Shown here: one piece after another, positions 24,748 through 32,401 of the stretch | How positions within the stretch are numbered: the first letter of the stretch is position 1 | Layout: the number at the start of each line of letters is the position of its first letter | NCBI GenBank assembly: GCA_007129945.1 | Contig: SKUN01000164.1 | Location: forward strand, 1-35,715 | Direction: 5' to 3' | Source: Bacteroidales bacterium | Lineage (GTDB): Bacteria; Bacteroidota; Bacteroidia; Bacteroidales; UBA7960 | DNA: 35,715 nt | The notes under the pieces: generated by a model | The model's input: only the letters and a program-made list of their open reading frames with translations | Database searches by the model: none | What the model was told of the DNA's origin: nothing | Made by a program: the position numbers and the translations under genes

Positions 24748-24793
24748 AGGAAAGGTAGAAGTCGGATATTCCGGTTTTTACCTTTTCTGTTTT
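24748..24793 (+). terminator. Intrinsic terminator after rny
   Basis: A long hairpin pairs AGGAAAGGTAGAAGT with the later GTTTTTACCTTTTCT (some G-T pairs), with an inner CGGA-TAT-TCCG stem, and is followed by a T-rich tail (GTTTTC). It lies 70 bp after the rny stop and isolates rny from the tlpA-like gene. Confidence 0.7.
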
Positions 24794-24937
24794 CAGCCCG
24801 ATCATCATGAGTTGATTCCGGACTGTCAGTAAACAAATTCTCCTTTCTGCTGTTCTATTTTGGTGAATACGAGCAGTTTTGTCGGGTTTCAGACGTCTTT
24901 TCCGAAAATTGTGTATCTTTAAAAAGGATTATTGCCT

Positions 24938-25450
24938 ATGAAGTATATCGGAACAATCATAATAATGCTGGCGGTATTTGCAGGACTGAACTTTTTCCCG
25001 GTCTATGCCTCGCCCGTTTCAGCGGAAGACAAAGAAATTGAGGTTATGGACTTCGACACCTTTTCCCCGCGATTGGAAATGGACAACGACTCGGTTTACG
25101 TAATCAATTTCTGGGCGACCTGGTGCGCCCCATGTGTCAGGGAACTCCCGGCGTTTGAGCAACTGAATGAAACCTACAGCGACCGGAAGGTAAAGGTGAT
25201 TCTTGTGAGTCTCGACAATCCGGATCTGATTGATGACCGGGTTATTCCTTTTATGGAACGAATGGACCTTCAAAGCGAGGTGTTATTGCTTGATGATCCG
25301 AATTCTAACCGCTGGATCCCTTTAGTTAGTGAAGAGTGGAGCGGAGCCATTCCTGCAACGGTGATCTATTCTGCCGGCCACCGGAGCTTTCATGAAAGGG
25401 AGTTTGAATTTGATGAACTGGAAGAAATTGTGTTACCCTTAATCCAATAA
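24938..25450 (+). CDS. TlpA-like periplasmic thioredoxin-fold protein
   Basis: The product is 170 aa from the ATG at 24938 (the track's TTG lies 6 nt upstream). The signal peptide is about residues 1-26 (ending VYASPVSA). The redoxin fold starts near VYVINFWATWCAPCVRELPAF, with the redox pair WCAPC near residue 63. The cis-Pro region is GAIPATVIY. TlpA/ResA-type proteins reduce or isomerise disulfides or feed heme-maturation systems in the periplasm; the partner here is not evident. Just upstream is TATCTTTA (24913-24920), one base from the -7 consensus. The next gene, 26 nt downstream, is another thioredoxin-fold protein, so the two probably work in the same compartment. Confidence 0.9.
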   Translation: MKYIGTIIIMLAVFAGLNFFPVYASPVSAEDKEIEVMDFDTFSPRLEMDNDSVYVINFWATWCAPCVRELPAFEQLNETYSDRKVKVILVSLDNPDLIDDRVIPFMERMDLQSEVLLLDDPNSNRWIPLVSEEWSGAIPATVIYSAGHRSFHEREFEFDELEEIVLPLIQ

Positions 25451-25476
25451 ATCTTTATTAACCAAACTCGAAAACA

Positions 25477-26076
25477 ATGAAAAAGGTCTTTTTGCTTTTA
25501 TTGATTGGTATATATAGTACCGGGCTGTTCGCACAGGGGTACGAGGTTGGCGATATTGCCACAGATTTTCGCCTGTTGAATGTGGACGGCAATTATGTGT
25601 CCATGGCTGATTACGAAGATGCAAAAGGAATTGTCCTGATCTTTTCCTGTAATCATTGCCCCTATGTGGTTGCTTACGAAGACAGGATGATCGAACTGCA
25701 TAATACTTATGCACCCAAAGGCTTTCCTGTGGTCGCCGTAAACCCCAATGACTCCATTGCTGAACCAAGAGATTCCTACACCAAAATGATCGAAAGGGCA
25801 GAGGAAAAGAACTTCCCCTTTGATTACCTTGTGGATGCAGATCAGCTTATTTATCCCGAGTATGGCGCTACGCGCACACCTCACGTTTATCTTCTGAAAA
25901 AAGAAGGAGATCAGTTCAGGGTCGCCTATATCGGTGCCATTGATGACAATTACAGGGATGCGTCTGCGGTGGAAGAGCACTTCCTGGCCAATGCCATAGA
26001 TGCCTTGCTTGCCGGCGAGCACCCGGATCCTGATTATACCAGGGCCATTGGCTGTACCATTAAGGTTCAGGACTGA
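25477..26076 (+). CDS. Secreted redoxin-domain protein (CNHC motif)
   Basis: The product is 199 aa. A signal peptide (about 1-20, MKKVFLLLLIGIYSTGLFAQ) is followed by an AhpC/TSA-like redoxin domain. It starts EVGDIATDFRLLNVDGN, and the redox motif is FSCNHCPYVVAYEDRM (CxxC near residues 58-61). ATRTPHVYLL supplies the likely cis-Pro. The CNHCPY motif is shared by a group of redoxin proteins common in Bacteroidota and other bacteria, whose function I do not know precisely. The spacing of 26 nt from the TlpA-like gene suggests an operon. It could be a thiol peroxidase or a disulfide reductase; the sequence does not decide. Confidence 0.85.
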   Translation: MKKVFLLLLIGIYSTGLFAQGYEVGDIATDFRLLNVDGNYVSMADYEDAKGIVLIFSCNHCPYVVAYEDRMIELHNTYAPKGFPVVAVNPNDSIAEPRDSYTKMIERAEEKNFPFDYLVDADQLIYPEYGATRTPHVYLLKKEGDQFRVAYIGAIDDNYRDASAVEEHFLANAIDALLAGEHPDPDYTRAIGCTIKVQD

Positions 26077-26143
26077 TTGGTGGAGGCATTTTCCTGTTGG
26101 ATACTGCCTCGTATGTCACTTTCCTGATGTCTGTGAAAATCTG

Positions 26144-26200
26144 AAAACCTGAAGCCCTGCCTGTCTGGATGTTTGCGGGTCTGGCTTCAGGTTTTTATTT
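26144..26200 (+). terminator. Intrinsic terminator after the redoxin pair
   Basis: AACCTGAAGCC and GGCTTCAGGTT form a perfect 11-bp stem with a loop of about 26 nt, followed by TTTATTTTG. It lies 70 bp after the redoxin stop. Confidence 0.75.
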
Positions 26201-26210
26201 TGAAATTATA

Positions 26211-26218
26211 TACCTTTG
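26211..26218 (+). promoter_or_regulatory. -7 box (TACCTTTG) of the ABC ATPase gene
   Basis: TACCTTTG is an exact TAnnTTTG match directly after the preceding terminator and 41 nt before the ATG. The -33 side has only TTTTATTTTG at short spacing. Confidence 0.45.
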
Positions 26219-26259
26219 TCGCTCATGTAATAACTTGTTCACTAATTTTACTCCCTGCC

Positions 26260-27003
26260 ATGTCAGAAGAAATCATTCGCCTTACTTCCATCCACAAGAA
26301 TTATAAAGTTGGTATGGAAATCGTACGCGCACTGCGCGGTGTTTCCGTATCAATCCAACGCAATGAATATGTGGCACTGATGGGGCCTTCCGGATCCGGT
26401 AAATCCACACTGATGAATATCCTGGGTTGCCTTGACACCCCGACCAGTGGTGAATATTTTCTCAACGGCAAGGATGTCAGTAAATTACAGGACAATGAGC
26501 TGGCTGAGATCAGGAACAAGGAAATTGGTTTTGTGTTTCAGACCTTTAACCTGCTACCGAGAAGTACCGCCCTGGATAATGTAGCCTTGCCACTGGTTTA
26601 TGCGGGGCAGGCCAGGAGTGACCGATTTCGCCGTGCAGAGGAGGTTATGGAACAGGTAGGGCTCTCTGACCGGACGCATCATCGTCCCAATGAGTTATCA
26701 GGTGGGCAGCGGCAGCGTGTAGCTGTTGCCAGGGCTCTTGTAAACAATCCTTCCATCATTCTTGCCGATGAGCCCACCGGTAACCTTGATACAAAGACAT
26801 CCATTGAAATAATGGGATTGCTGCAGGATATCCATAATGCCGGGAATACGATTATCCTGGTAACACATGAAGAGGATATCGCATTGCATGCCCATCGTGT
26901 CATCCGTCTGCGCGACGGGGTGGTCGAATCAGACGAAGAAAACAAGGAGGTGGTTACCCTGGAGCAAACCAGGCCCGGAGTGCAATCAATGCCACCAATG
27001 TAG
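26260..27003 (+). CDS. ABC transporter ATP-binding protein (LolD/MacB type)
   Basis: The product is 247 aa from [18 protein letters not shown] at 26260. The track start is a TTG inside the upstream terminator. Walker A is GPSGSGKST, the Q-loop lies in [12 protein letters not shown], the signature is [15 protein letters not shown], Walker B is [11 protein letters not shown], and the H-loop is VTHEED. The sequence fits the MacB/LolD subfamily, which pairs with FtsX-type permeases. No permease is next to it: terminators lie on both sides, so it is its own unit. The permease at 6.6 kb belongs to the right class but nothing links the two. Confidence 0.92.
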   Translation: MSEEIIRLTSIHKNYKVGMEIVRALRGVSVSIQRNEYVALMGPSGSGKSTLMNILGCLDTPTSGEYFLNGKDVSKLQDNELAEIRNKEIGFVFQTFNLLPRSTALDNVALPLVYAGQARSDRFRRAEEVMEQVGLSDRTHHRPNELSGGQRQRVAVARALVNNPSIILADEPTGNLDTKTSIEIMGLLQDIHNAGNTIILVTHEEDIALHAHRVIRLRDGVVESDEENKEVVTLEQTRPGVQSMPPM

Positions 27004-27008
27004 TTCTT

Positions 27009-27048
27009 TTTCGCACGGAATATTTCTGTGCGAAATATTGATTTTTTT
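27009..27048 (+). terminator. Intrinsic terminator after the ABC ATPase gene
   Basis: TTTCGCACGGAA-TAT-TTCTGTGCGAAA is a 12-bp stem with one G-T pair and a 3-nt loop, followed by TATTGATTTTTTT. It begins 5 nt after the stop and lies in the leader of the adenosyltransferase gene, which therefore needs its own promoter or read-through. Confidence 0.75.
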
Positions 27049-27075
27049 CCGGAGACGGAAGAAACGGGAATGTGT

Positions 27076-27633
27076 ATGACTGAGTGGAAAATATATACCA
27101 AAACCGGCGACCGTGGGGAAACTTCGCTCCTTGGAGGACGCCGTGTGCCCAAATATCATCTGAAAATTGAAGCATATGGCACGGCCGACGAACTGAATTC
27201 CTTTATCGGTTTGTTGCGAGACCAGGGGATGAATGCATCATACAAACGGACTTTGCTGCGTATTCAGGAAAAGGTGTTTGTGGCAGAGTCACTTCTGGCT
27301 TGTGATCAAGGATGTAAACAGGACGAGTTGCCCGATATTACACAAGATGATATCCGTTTCCTGGAAAAGGAAATAGATGTCATGAATGAAGACCTGCCGG
27401 AGCTGAAGCATTTCATTCTTCCCGGGGGTAACCCAGCCGTATCCTATGCCCATGTTTGCCGTTGTGTATGCCGGCGCACGGAGCGAATTGTGATTCAACT
27501 CAGTGAACAGGAAGCCGTGAATGAAAAGGTGCTTCAGTTCTTTAACCGTTTGTCGGATTACTTTTTTGTACTGGCCAGAAAAATCGCTTATGATGCCGGT
27601 ATTGGCGACATTGAGTGGAAAGGAAAGCCGTAA
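27076..27633 (+). CDS. Cob(I)alamin adenosyltransferase, PduO type
   Basis: The product is 185 aa from MTEWKIYTKTGDRGE; ATG at 27070 is a second option, and the track start (27028) lies in the terminator. The N-terminal ATP-binding motif is YTKTGDRGETSLLGG. The family signature region is CRCVCRRTERIV, followed by FFNRLSDYFFVLAR. This enzyme moves the adenosyl group of ATP to cob(I)alamin, giving coenzyme B12. The length is typical. I see no cobalamin riboswitch in the short leader. It ends 60 bp before tRNA-Pro. Confidence 0.92.
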   Translation: MTEWKIYTKTGDRGETSLLGGRRVPKYHLKIEAYGTADELNSFIGLLRDQGMNASYKRTLLRIQEKVFVAESLLACDQGCKQDELPDITQDDIRFLEKEIDVMNEDLPELKHFILPGGNPAVSYAHVCRCVCRRTERIVIQLSEQEAVNEKVLQFFNRLSDYFFVLARKIAYDAGIGDIEWKGKP

Positions 27634-27650
27634 ACTTTTCCAAAAAAAGT

Positions 27651-27681
27651 TTTGTCCGGTAAGTGGAATGTGTTACTTTTG
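27651..27681 (+). promoter_or_regulatory. Promoter of tRNA-Pro (TTTG-N19-TACTTTTG)
   Basis: TTTG at 27651-27654 and TACTTTTG at 27674-27681 are 19 bp apart, the textbook arrangement for the main Bacteroidota sigma factor. The expected start is about 5 nt before the tRNA 5' end. It is the best promoter of its kind in the window. Confidence 0.75.
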
Positions 27682-27692
27682 CAAAGCAAAAT

Positions 27693-27766
27693 CGGGGTGT
27701 GGCGCAGTTGGCTAGCGCACTTGCATGGGGTGCAAGGGGTCGGAAGTTCGAGTCTTCTCACCCCGA
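27693..27766 (+). tRNA. tRNA-Pro (anticodon GGG)
   Basis: The gene folds as a complete 74-nt cloverleaf. The acceptor stem is CGGGGTG with CACCCCG, followed by discriminator A. The anticodon stem CTTGC/GCAAG encloses loop ATGGGGT, giving anticodon GGG at 27727-27729. The T arm is GGAAG-TTCGAGT-CTTCT. The 3' CCA is not encoded (ACAAA follows), so it must be added after transcription. Confidence 0.95.
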
Positions 27767-27772
27767 CAAAGC

Positions 27773-27826
27773 AAAACAGAAAACCGTTGTAAATCAGTAT
27801 TTTACAACGGTTTTCTGTTTTTCCTG
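27773..27826 (+). terminator. Intrinsic terminator of tRNA-Pro
   Basis: A 21-bp perfect stem, AAAACAGAAAACCGTTGTAAA with its complement, encloses a 7-nt loop and ends in TTTTTCC. It begins 7 nt after the tRNA. It is symmetric enough to act on the converging MFS transcript as well. Confidence 0.85.
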
Positions 27827-27933
27827 AATTGTTACCACCCCTGTTACCACAATATAGCAATATTATCTATTGCCAGGTTTGCGGACGTTTCAATTTTGCA
27901 TCCCCTTTCCCCTTTGTCCGGGCCTGCCTCGTA

Positions 27934-29520
27934 TTATTTCTCCTGCTTTTGTTCAGCCAGAACCGGGTTTTCCGTAAATACGTCTTTGGGTTCTCTTACA
28001 AAGAACCACAGGATTGCAGAAATGCCAACAGTGAGTGCACTCACAATAAAAATCACTCCTTTATTTTCTGCTTCCTGGACCAGTTCGCCGACGCCGAAAC
28101 TTGAAACAAACTGTGGCAGTACCACAGACAGGTTGAATAATCCCATGTATAAACCCATCCGTGATTGCGATATTTTCTGTGACATGATGGCGAAAGGCAG
28201 GCTTATGGTAGCGGCCCAGCCGATACCAACAATGGCCATCAGCATGTAGATAACTGCAGGAGCGTACCCGAACTGCAGGATGCTTAAATAGCCGAGTGCC
28301 ATGATGGCAATGCTGACGGCATGAGTTCTGACCCTGCCAAAACGGGCAGCCAGGGGTTCCAGGATCAGAACCGGGATAATGGCAGCCACCAGGTTGAGGG
28401 AGAAAAAACTCCAGTTGACGATCCGCCCGATGGTATCATCGATCTCCTGAAGTCGTGCCGATTCAAGTGCACCGTTTTCCAGGAGGAGTTCGGGGGCAAT
28501 GTCCACATCCGCCAGTTCCGGAACGCGGAAACGTACAAAGGCAAACAGGTAAATGAACATGGTCTGTACACCGATCCAGGTAAATGAATGGGCGGCAAGC
28601 ACTTTTCTGAACCCGATCAGGCCGTCTTTCTCCCTGGAAATCCCGGTTTCTTTCTGTGACATGGTGACAAGTACTACCACAATGGTCAGGAGGGAACAAA
28701 AGATTTCTAGTCCGTAATAAGGGATATCCGGGAACAATCCCAGTCTTCTGAAAATACCATAGAAGGCATAAAGGAGAAATCCCCATAGCGGGAGAATGGT
28801 TTTCATGATCTCATAAAGTGAGGCCTCATTGACGCTGTCTTTTTTGTTCTCAGCCTCGGATTTGCTTGCAGCTGCTGCTTCCTCCTCGTCTTTGCCGTAT
28901 TGTCCGAGGTGCCTGGGTTCTTTTATGAAAAAAGGCGGAATAACAGAGAACAGGAATACCAGCACAACACCAAAATAAATAAGCGCATAATTGCCCCAAA
29001 TGGCTCCGATCAGGTATGCCAGTACACCGAAAGTTCCTGATACGGTCTGCATCCAGGTATATCCCTTGGTTCTGGGGCGCCCTTCCGGGGTCACATCGGC
29101 AATAATGGCCCTGGTGGGGTTAAAGCTGATATTGATGGCCAAATCGATGCTCAGGGAAACAACGATCGCAATACCAAGAACCCCTTCCAGCCCCATGCCT
29201 GCCTGAATGACTCCGATATTTGGCAGGGCGAGCAAACCCAGTGCTGCCAGCACCCCGCCAACCAGGATAAAGGCCCGCCGCCGGCCGTTCATCACCCAGA
29301 CGTTGTCGCTGATGATACCGACCACCACCTGTCCGATGATTCCGGCCAGTGGCCCGGTGGCCCACACCAGGCCAATATCACTGATTTCCAGCCCGTATTT
29401 TGTACTTAAAAGCCAGCTTAGTGCGGCAATCTGGACAGCCAGGCCGAAACCCATGGCCGTGGCCGGGAGACTCAGCAAGGCATAGAATGTATTGGAAAGT
29501 TTCTTCTGAAAAGGAAGCAT
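27934..29520 (-). CDS. MFS transporter of the sugar/SLC45-like type
   Basis: The product is 528 aa from the ATG at 29520 (MLPFQKKLSNTFYALL). The track adds 45 upstream residues that do not look like an MFS start and run through the promoter region. Twelve hydrophobic helices are visible, with a central loop rich in Asp, Glu, Lys and Ala (KDEEEAAAASKSEAENKKD, about 230-250). The loop after TM2 has ISDNVWVMNGRRRAF, the MFS motif-A variant (SDn...GRRR). FNPTRAIIADVTPEGRP resembles the motif of SLC45/sucrose-type and oligosaccharide transporters. The substrate cannot be named. It converges on tRNA-Pro and is divergent from tatA; a TATTTTTA box on the minus strand near 29547 may be its promoter. 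Confidence 0.82.
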   Translation of the reverse strand: MLPFQKKLSNTFYALLSLPATAMGFGLAVQIAALSWLLSTKYGLEISDIGLVWATGPLAGIIGQVVVGIISDNVWVMNGRRRAFILVGGVLAALGLLALPNIGVIQAGMGLEGVLGIAIVVSLSIDLAINISFNPTRAIIADVTPEGRPRTKGYTWMQTVSGTFGVLAYLIGAIWGNYALIYFGVVLVFLFSVIPPFFIKEPRHLGQYGKDEEEAAAASKSEAENKKDSVNEASLYEIMKTILPLWGFLLYAFYGIFRRLGLFPDIPYYGLEIFCSLLTIVVVLVTMSQKETGISREKDGLIGFRKVLAAHSFTWIGVQTMFIYLFAFVRFRVPELADVDIAPELLLENGALESARLQEIDDTIGRIVNWSFFSLNLVAAIIPVLILEPLAARFGRVRTHAVSIAIMALGYLSILQFGYAPAVIYMLMAIVGIGWAATISLPFAIMSQKISQSRMGLYMGLFNLSVVLPQFVSSFGVGELVQEAENKGVIFIVSALTVGISAILWFFVREPKDVFTENPVLAEQKQEK

Positions 29521-29593
29521 ATCGGTCTTTTTTTGGAGATAAAAATACGAATTTAAATAAGTTTGTTGCGCATCTTTTTCCTGGCCTCCGCTT

Positions 29594-29627
29594 TTTGCCC
29601 GATTCTTGCAGAAAAGCATTATTTTTG
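29594..29627 (+). promoter_or_regulatory. Promoter candidate of the tatA-like gene
   Basis: TATTTTTG at 29620-29627 matches the -7 box, and TTTG at 29594-29597 lies 22 bp upstream. The start site would fall near 29633, 14 nt before the ATG. Confidence 0.45.
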
Positions 29628-29646
29628 CCTTGTAAGCTGAAAGGTA

Positions 29647-30189
29647 ATGATACACCCCTATATTTTATTGTTCGGGATCAGCGGCGGGGAAATACTTATC
29701 CTGTTGTTGCTGGTTCTTTTGTTGTTCGGGCCGGGTAAAATACCGGAGATGGCCCGGATGGTAGGACGTGGAATGCGGGAAGTCAAGAAGGTGCAAAGGG
29801 AGATCAATACTGAAATACACAGATATTCTTCCGATATTGAAAAGGAGGCCCGGGAAATGCGTTCGGAGATCGAGGGCAAGCCGGGCGGGATTCATGGCAA
29901 CAAGAAAGGAGGGGTTGCTTCCGAACAGGGTAGTCCTGCTTCTGAACAAGGGAGTGCCGTTTCCGATCCAGGAGGGGCGTCTTCTGAAGAAGAGGGCGAA
30001 GATCTCCGCAAGGGAAGCATCGGTGATCATCAGGCAGGTGATAAAAGTAATCAGGAAGACCAAACAGATCAAGCAGAAGGCATGGATAAAGAGGTGCGCC
30101 AACCTGATACCCCTGCAGATAATGAGGATGATGACCTTCCTTATCCTTACGGGAAAAAGAAAGAGAATGACAGCTTAAATCACTCCTGA
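29647..30189 (+). CDS. tatA: TatA/TatB-family twin-arginine translocation protein with long acidic tail
   Basis: The product is 180 aa. An N-terminal TM helix (about 8-27, GISGGEILILLLLVLLLFG) is followed by the Tat hinge and amphipathic helix FGPGKIPEMARMVGRGMREVKKV. This is the TatA/B signature. Residues about 75-180 are a low-complexity tail rich in Ser, Gly, Glu, Asp and Gln, with short repeats (SEQGSPASEQGSAV). Typical TatA proteins are under 100 aa, so the tail is unusual; TatB proteins are longer but usually less repetitive. No tatC is in the window. The TatA/TatB choice is uncertain. Confidence 0.8.
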   Translation: MIHPYILLFGISGGEILILLLLVLLLFGPGKIPEMARMVGRGMREVKKVQREINTEIHRYSSDIEKEAREMRSEIEGKPGGIHGNKKGGVASEQGSPASEQGSAVSDPGGASSEEEGEDLRKGSIGDHQAGDKSNQEDQTDQAEGMDKEVRQPDTPADNEDDDLPYPYGKKKENDSLNHS

Positions 30190-30256
30190 AGAATAACAAT
30201 TAATTGGCTGATATGTCGTTTCATTATCAGTAATTTTCATCATGATTGTTTATTAA

Positions 30257-32359
30257 ATGGTTTTCCAGAATATGTTTTCGCTTTCCAGGCCAATCCTGAT
30301 ATTGCTGTTAGTGATTTTTGCGGGTGGTATGAACAGTTTGTCGGCCCAGGACAGGCGGGTGGAAAGGGCTGAAAAGGCTTTTGAGCTGCGCCAGTACCAT
30401 GAAGCGGTAGACCTCTACAGGCGGGCATATGAACGCGTCAGGCGCAATGACAGGGAAGAGGCTACGCGCCTGATGTACAAGGTGGCACTTAGTTACCGCT
30501 ATACCAACCAGCACCGCATGGCGGAGGCCTGGTTCAACAGGGCGGTCAGGGCGGGATATGATGATCCCAGGGCACTGCTTTATCTGGCAGATGCCATGAT
30601 GATGAATGAGAAGTACGAGGAGGCGAAGGAACGCTACCGGGAATACGCAGACCTGGTCCCGGATGACTGGCGTGGTCCCCGTGGGATGGCTTCTGTGGAA
30701 CTTGCCATGGAACTCCGGGAGAATCCGACACAATATGAAGTGGATGATATCAGAATCCTCAACTCACGCCAGGATGATTACACCCCTGCTTTCGGTGATC
30801 ACAGGGGCAGTACGCTGATTTTCGCCTCCTCAAGGGATAACGCCCTTGGAAGTCTTGAAGATCCCTGGACGGGTAACCAGCCCACCTCGTTTTTTGTGTC
30901 TCAGCAAGACAGGGCAGGGGACTGGAACCGGCCTGTGCTGCTGGATGAAGGCCCGGTCAACACAGAATTTAATGAGGGGGCACCCTCAGTTAACCTGGAT
31001 GCCACTGAAATGTTCTTTACAAGGTGTACAAGAAGTGACGGTGCTGATGTCGGTTGCCGGATATACCGGGCAAGCAGGGATGGAGCACAATGGAGTTCAC
31101 CACAGGAAGTGAGGCTGACCAATGACAGTATGGTTACCGTGGGCCATCCGGCCATCAGCCCGGATGGACTGGAGCTGTATTTTGCAGCTGATCTGCCCGG
31201 GAGTATGGGTGACAGGGATATATGGGTTGTCAGCCGAAGAGGACAGGGGGATGATTTCGGACCACCAAGAAACCTGGGTGAACCTGTGAATACCCGTGGA
31301 AATGAGATGTTTCCCTACGTCAGGGACGACGGAACCCTGTATTTTGCTTCAGACGGCCACCCCGGAATGGGCGGGCTCGATATCTTCAAAACAACCCATA
31401 CCCCTGAGGGGTGGAGCGAGCCTGAGAATGTCGGCACACCGGTAAACAGTTCTGCCGATGATTTTGGCATCATCTTCAAGCCCGGAGAAGAAAAGGGCTT
31501 TTTCTCTTCTAACCGTGGCCGTACCGGGGCTTATGATATTTATTCTTTCATGCTGCCTCCGCTGGAACTTTTTATAACCGGTGTGATTCTGGATGACAGC
31601 ACACAGACAGTTGTGCCCGGTGCCGAAGTACAACTTGTCGGCTCTGATGGATCTCTTCGCAGGGTTGAGTCAGACAGGGAAGGCAGGTATGTGTTTGATC
31701 CGTCAATTGTACGGGAGAATACCCGGTACGACATCGTGGTGAATAAACCCGGTTATTTTGCCGGCAGGGGAGAGGAGTCTACATTTGATGTGGAGCAGAG
31801 CCGGGAATTTGTGGTGGATATTGGTATTGCCCCCATCCCGGAAACGGCCATCGAGCTGCCGGAAATCCTTTATGGATTCGATAGCTGGGAATTGCAGGAA
31901 CAGTTCAGGGACTCACTGAACGGCCTGGTCCGGACCATGAATGACAATCCGAATTTTGTGATAGAACTGGCCTCTCATACTGACAGCCGGGGTACGCATG
32001 CTTATAATGATACCTTGTCTTACAGGCGGGCCCAGGCTGTGGTGGATTACCTGGTGGAACAGGGAATTGCCCGTGAAAGGCTGGAGGCGGCCGGATACGG
32101 AATGCGGGAACCCCGTGTGCTGGAGCATGATGTGGAACGGGAAGGATTTTTGTTCGAGGCAGGTACAGAGCTCACGGAAGAATTTATTGAAGGGCTTCCT
32201 TCTGAAGAGATACAGGATGCTGCACATCAGATGAACAGGCGCACTGAATTCAGGGTCCTGCACGAAGATTATGAGCCGCCTGAGGAAGAGGAGACGGATC
32301 CGGAGGTTCCGGTTCCGGAAGAGGGTCGGGAAGATGATGTGCGTTCAGGGGGCAGATAG
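30257..32359 (+). CDS. PorE-like TPR / PD40 beta-propeller / OmpA-domain protein
   Basis: The product is 700 aa. The signal peptide is about 1-31 (ending NSLSAQ). TPR-like helices (about 32-150) are followed by at least five PD40 propeller blades (about 180-430; for example PAISPDGLELYFAAD and DDGTLYFASDGHPGMGG). A carboxypeptidase-type regulatory domain (about 435-525, FITGVILDDSTQTVVPGAEV) comes next. The OmpA peptidoglycan-binding domain starts near 535, with TDSRGTHAYNDTLSYRRAQ carrying the Asp and Arg that bind diaminopimelate. An acidic insert of about 40 residues splits this domain before NRRTEFRVL. The layout equals that of PorE, a type IX secretion component, but several paralogues with this layout exist in each genome, and no lipobox is seen. 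Function is inferred from architecture. Confidence 0.85.
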   Translation: MVFQNMFSLSRPILILLLVIFAGGMNSLSAQDRRVERAEKAFELRQYHEAVDLYRRAYERVRRNDREEATRLMYKVALSYRYTNQHRMAEAWFNRAVRAGYDDPRALLYLADAMMMNEKYEEAKERYREYADLVPDDWRGPRGMASVELAMELRENPTQYEVDDIRILNSRQDDYTPAFGDHRGSTLIFASSRDNALGSLEDPWTGNQPTSFFVSQQDRAGDWNRPVLLDEGPVNTEFNEGAPSVNLDATEMFFTRCTRSDGADVGCRIYRASRDGAQWSSPQEVRLTNDSMVTVGHPAISPDGLELYFAADLPGSMGDRDIWVVSRRGQGDDFGPPRNLGEPVNTRGNEMFPYVRDDGTLYFASDGHPGMGGLDIFKTTHTPEGWSEPENVGTPVNSSADDFGIIFKPGEEKGFFSSNRGRTGAYDIYSFMLPPLELFITGVILDDSTQTVVPGAEVQLVGSDGSLRRVESDREGRYVFDPSIVRENTRYDIVVNKPGYFAGRGEESTFDVEQSREFVVDIGIAPIPETAIELPEILYGFDSWELQEQFRDSLNGLVRTMNDNPNFVIELASHTDSRGTHAYNDTLSYRRAQAVVDYLVEQGIARERLEAAGYGMREPRVLEHDVEREGFLFEAGTELTEEFIEGLPSEEIQDAAHQMNRRTEFRVLHEDYEPPEEEETDPEVPVPEEGREDDVRSGGR

Positions 32360-32401
32360 TTTTTGCCGCGGGCTATTGGTAACTGATAAATAGATTTTTT
32401 G

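Noticed and set aside
27003-27075. Cobalamin riboswitch before the adenosyltransferase gene
   Set aside because: The spacer is only about 70 nt and is filled by an intrinsic terminator; no B12-box-like sequence was seen.
27831-27850. GTTACCAC repeated 12 bp apart just after tRNA-Pro, considered as an integration site
   Set aside because: No integrase, no repeat of the tRNA 3' end and no mobile genes are nearby; the repeat is too short to support an attachment site.
27588-27860. Minus-strand ORF with GVRRLELPTPCTPCKCASQLRHTP
   Set aside because: It is the antisense reading of tRNA-Pro and its terminator. This string is a well-known false protein made from tRNA-Pro-type sequence.
27725-28249. 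Plus-strand ORF of 174 aa starting in tRNA-Pro
   Set aside because: It starts inside the tRNA, runs through the terminator and then lies antisense to the MFS gene; no family features.
29598-29640. Minus-strand GG-N10-GC near the MFS gene (AAGGCAAAAATAATGC), considered as a sigma-54 promoter
   Set aside because: Only the four core bases match; TGGCAC and TTGC are not present, and such cores occur often by chance.
30203-30222. TTGGCTGATATGTCGTTTC before the OmpA-family gene, considered as a sigma-54 promoter
   Set aside because: The -12 GC is GT and TTGC is absent; a chance partial match is likelier.
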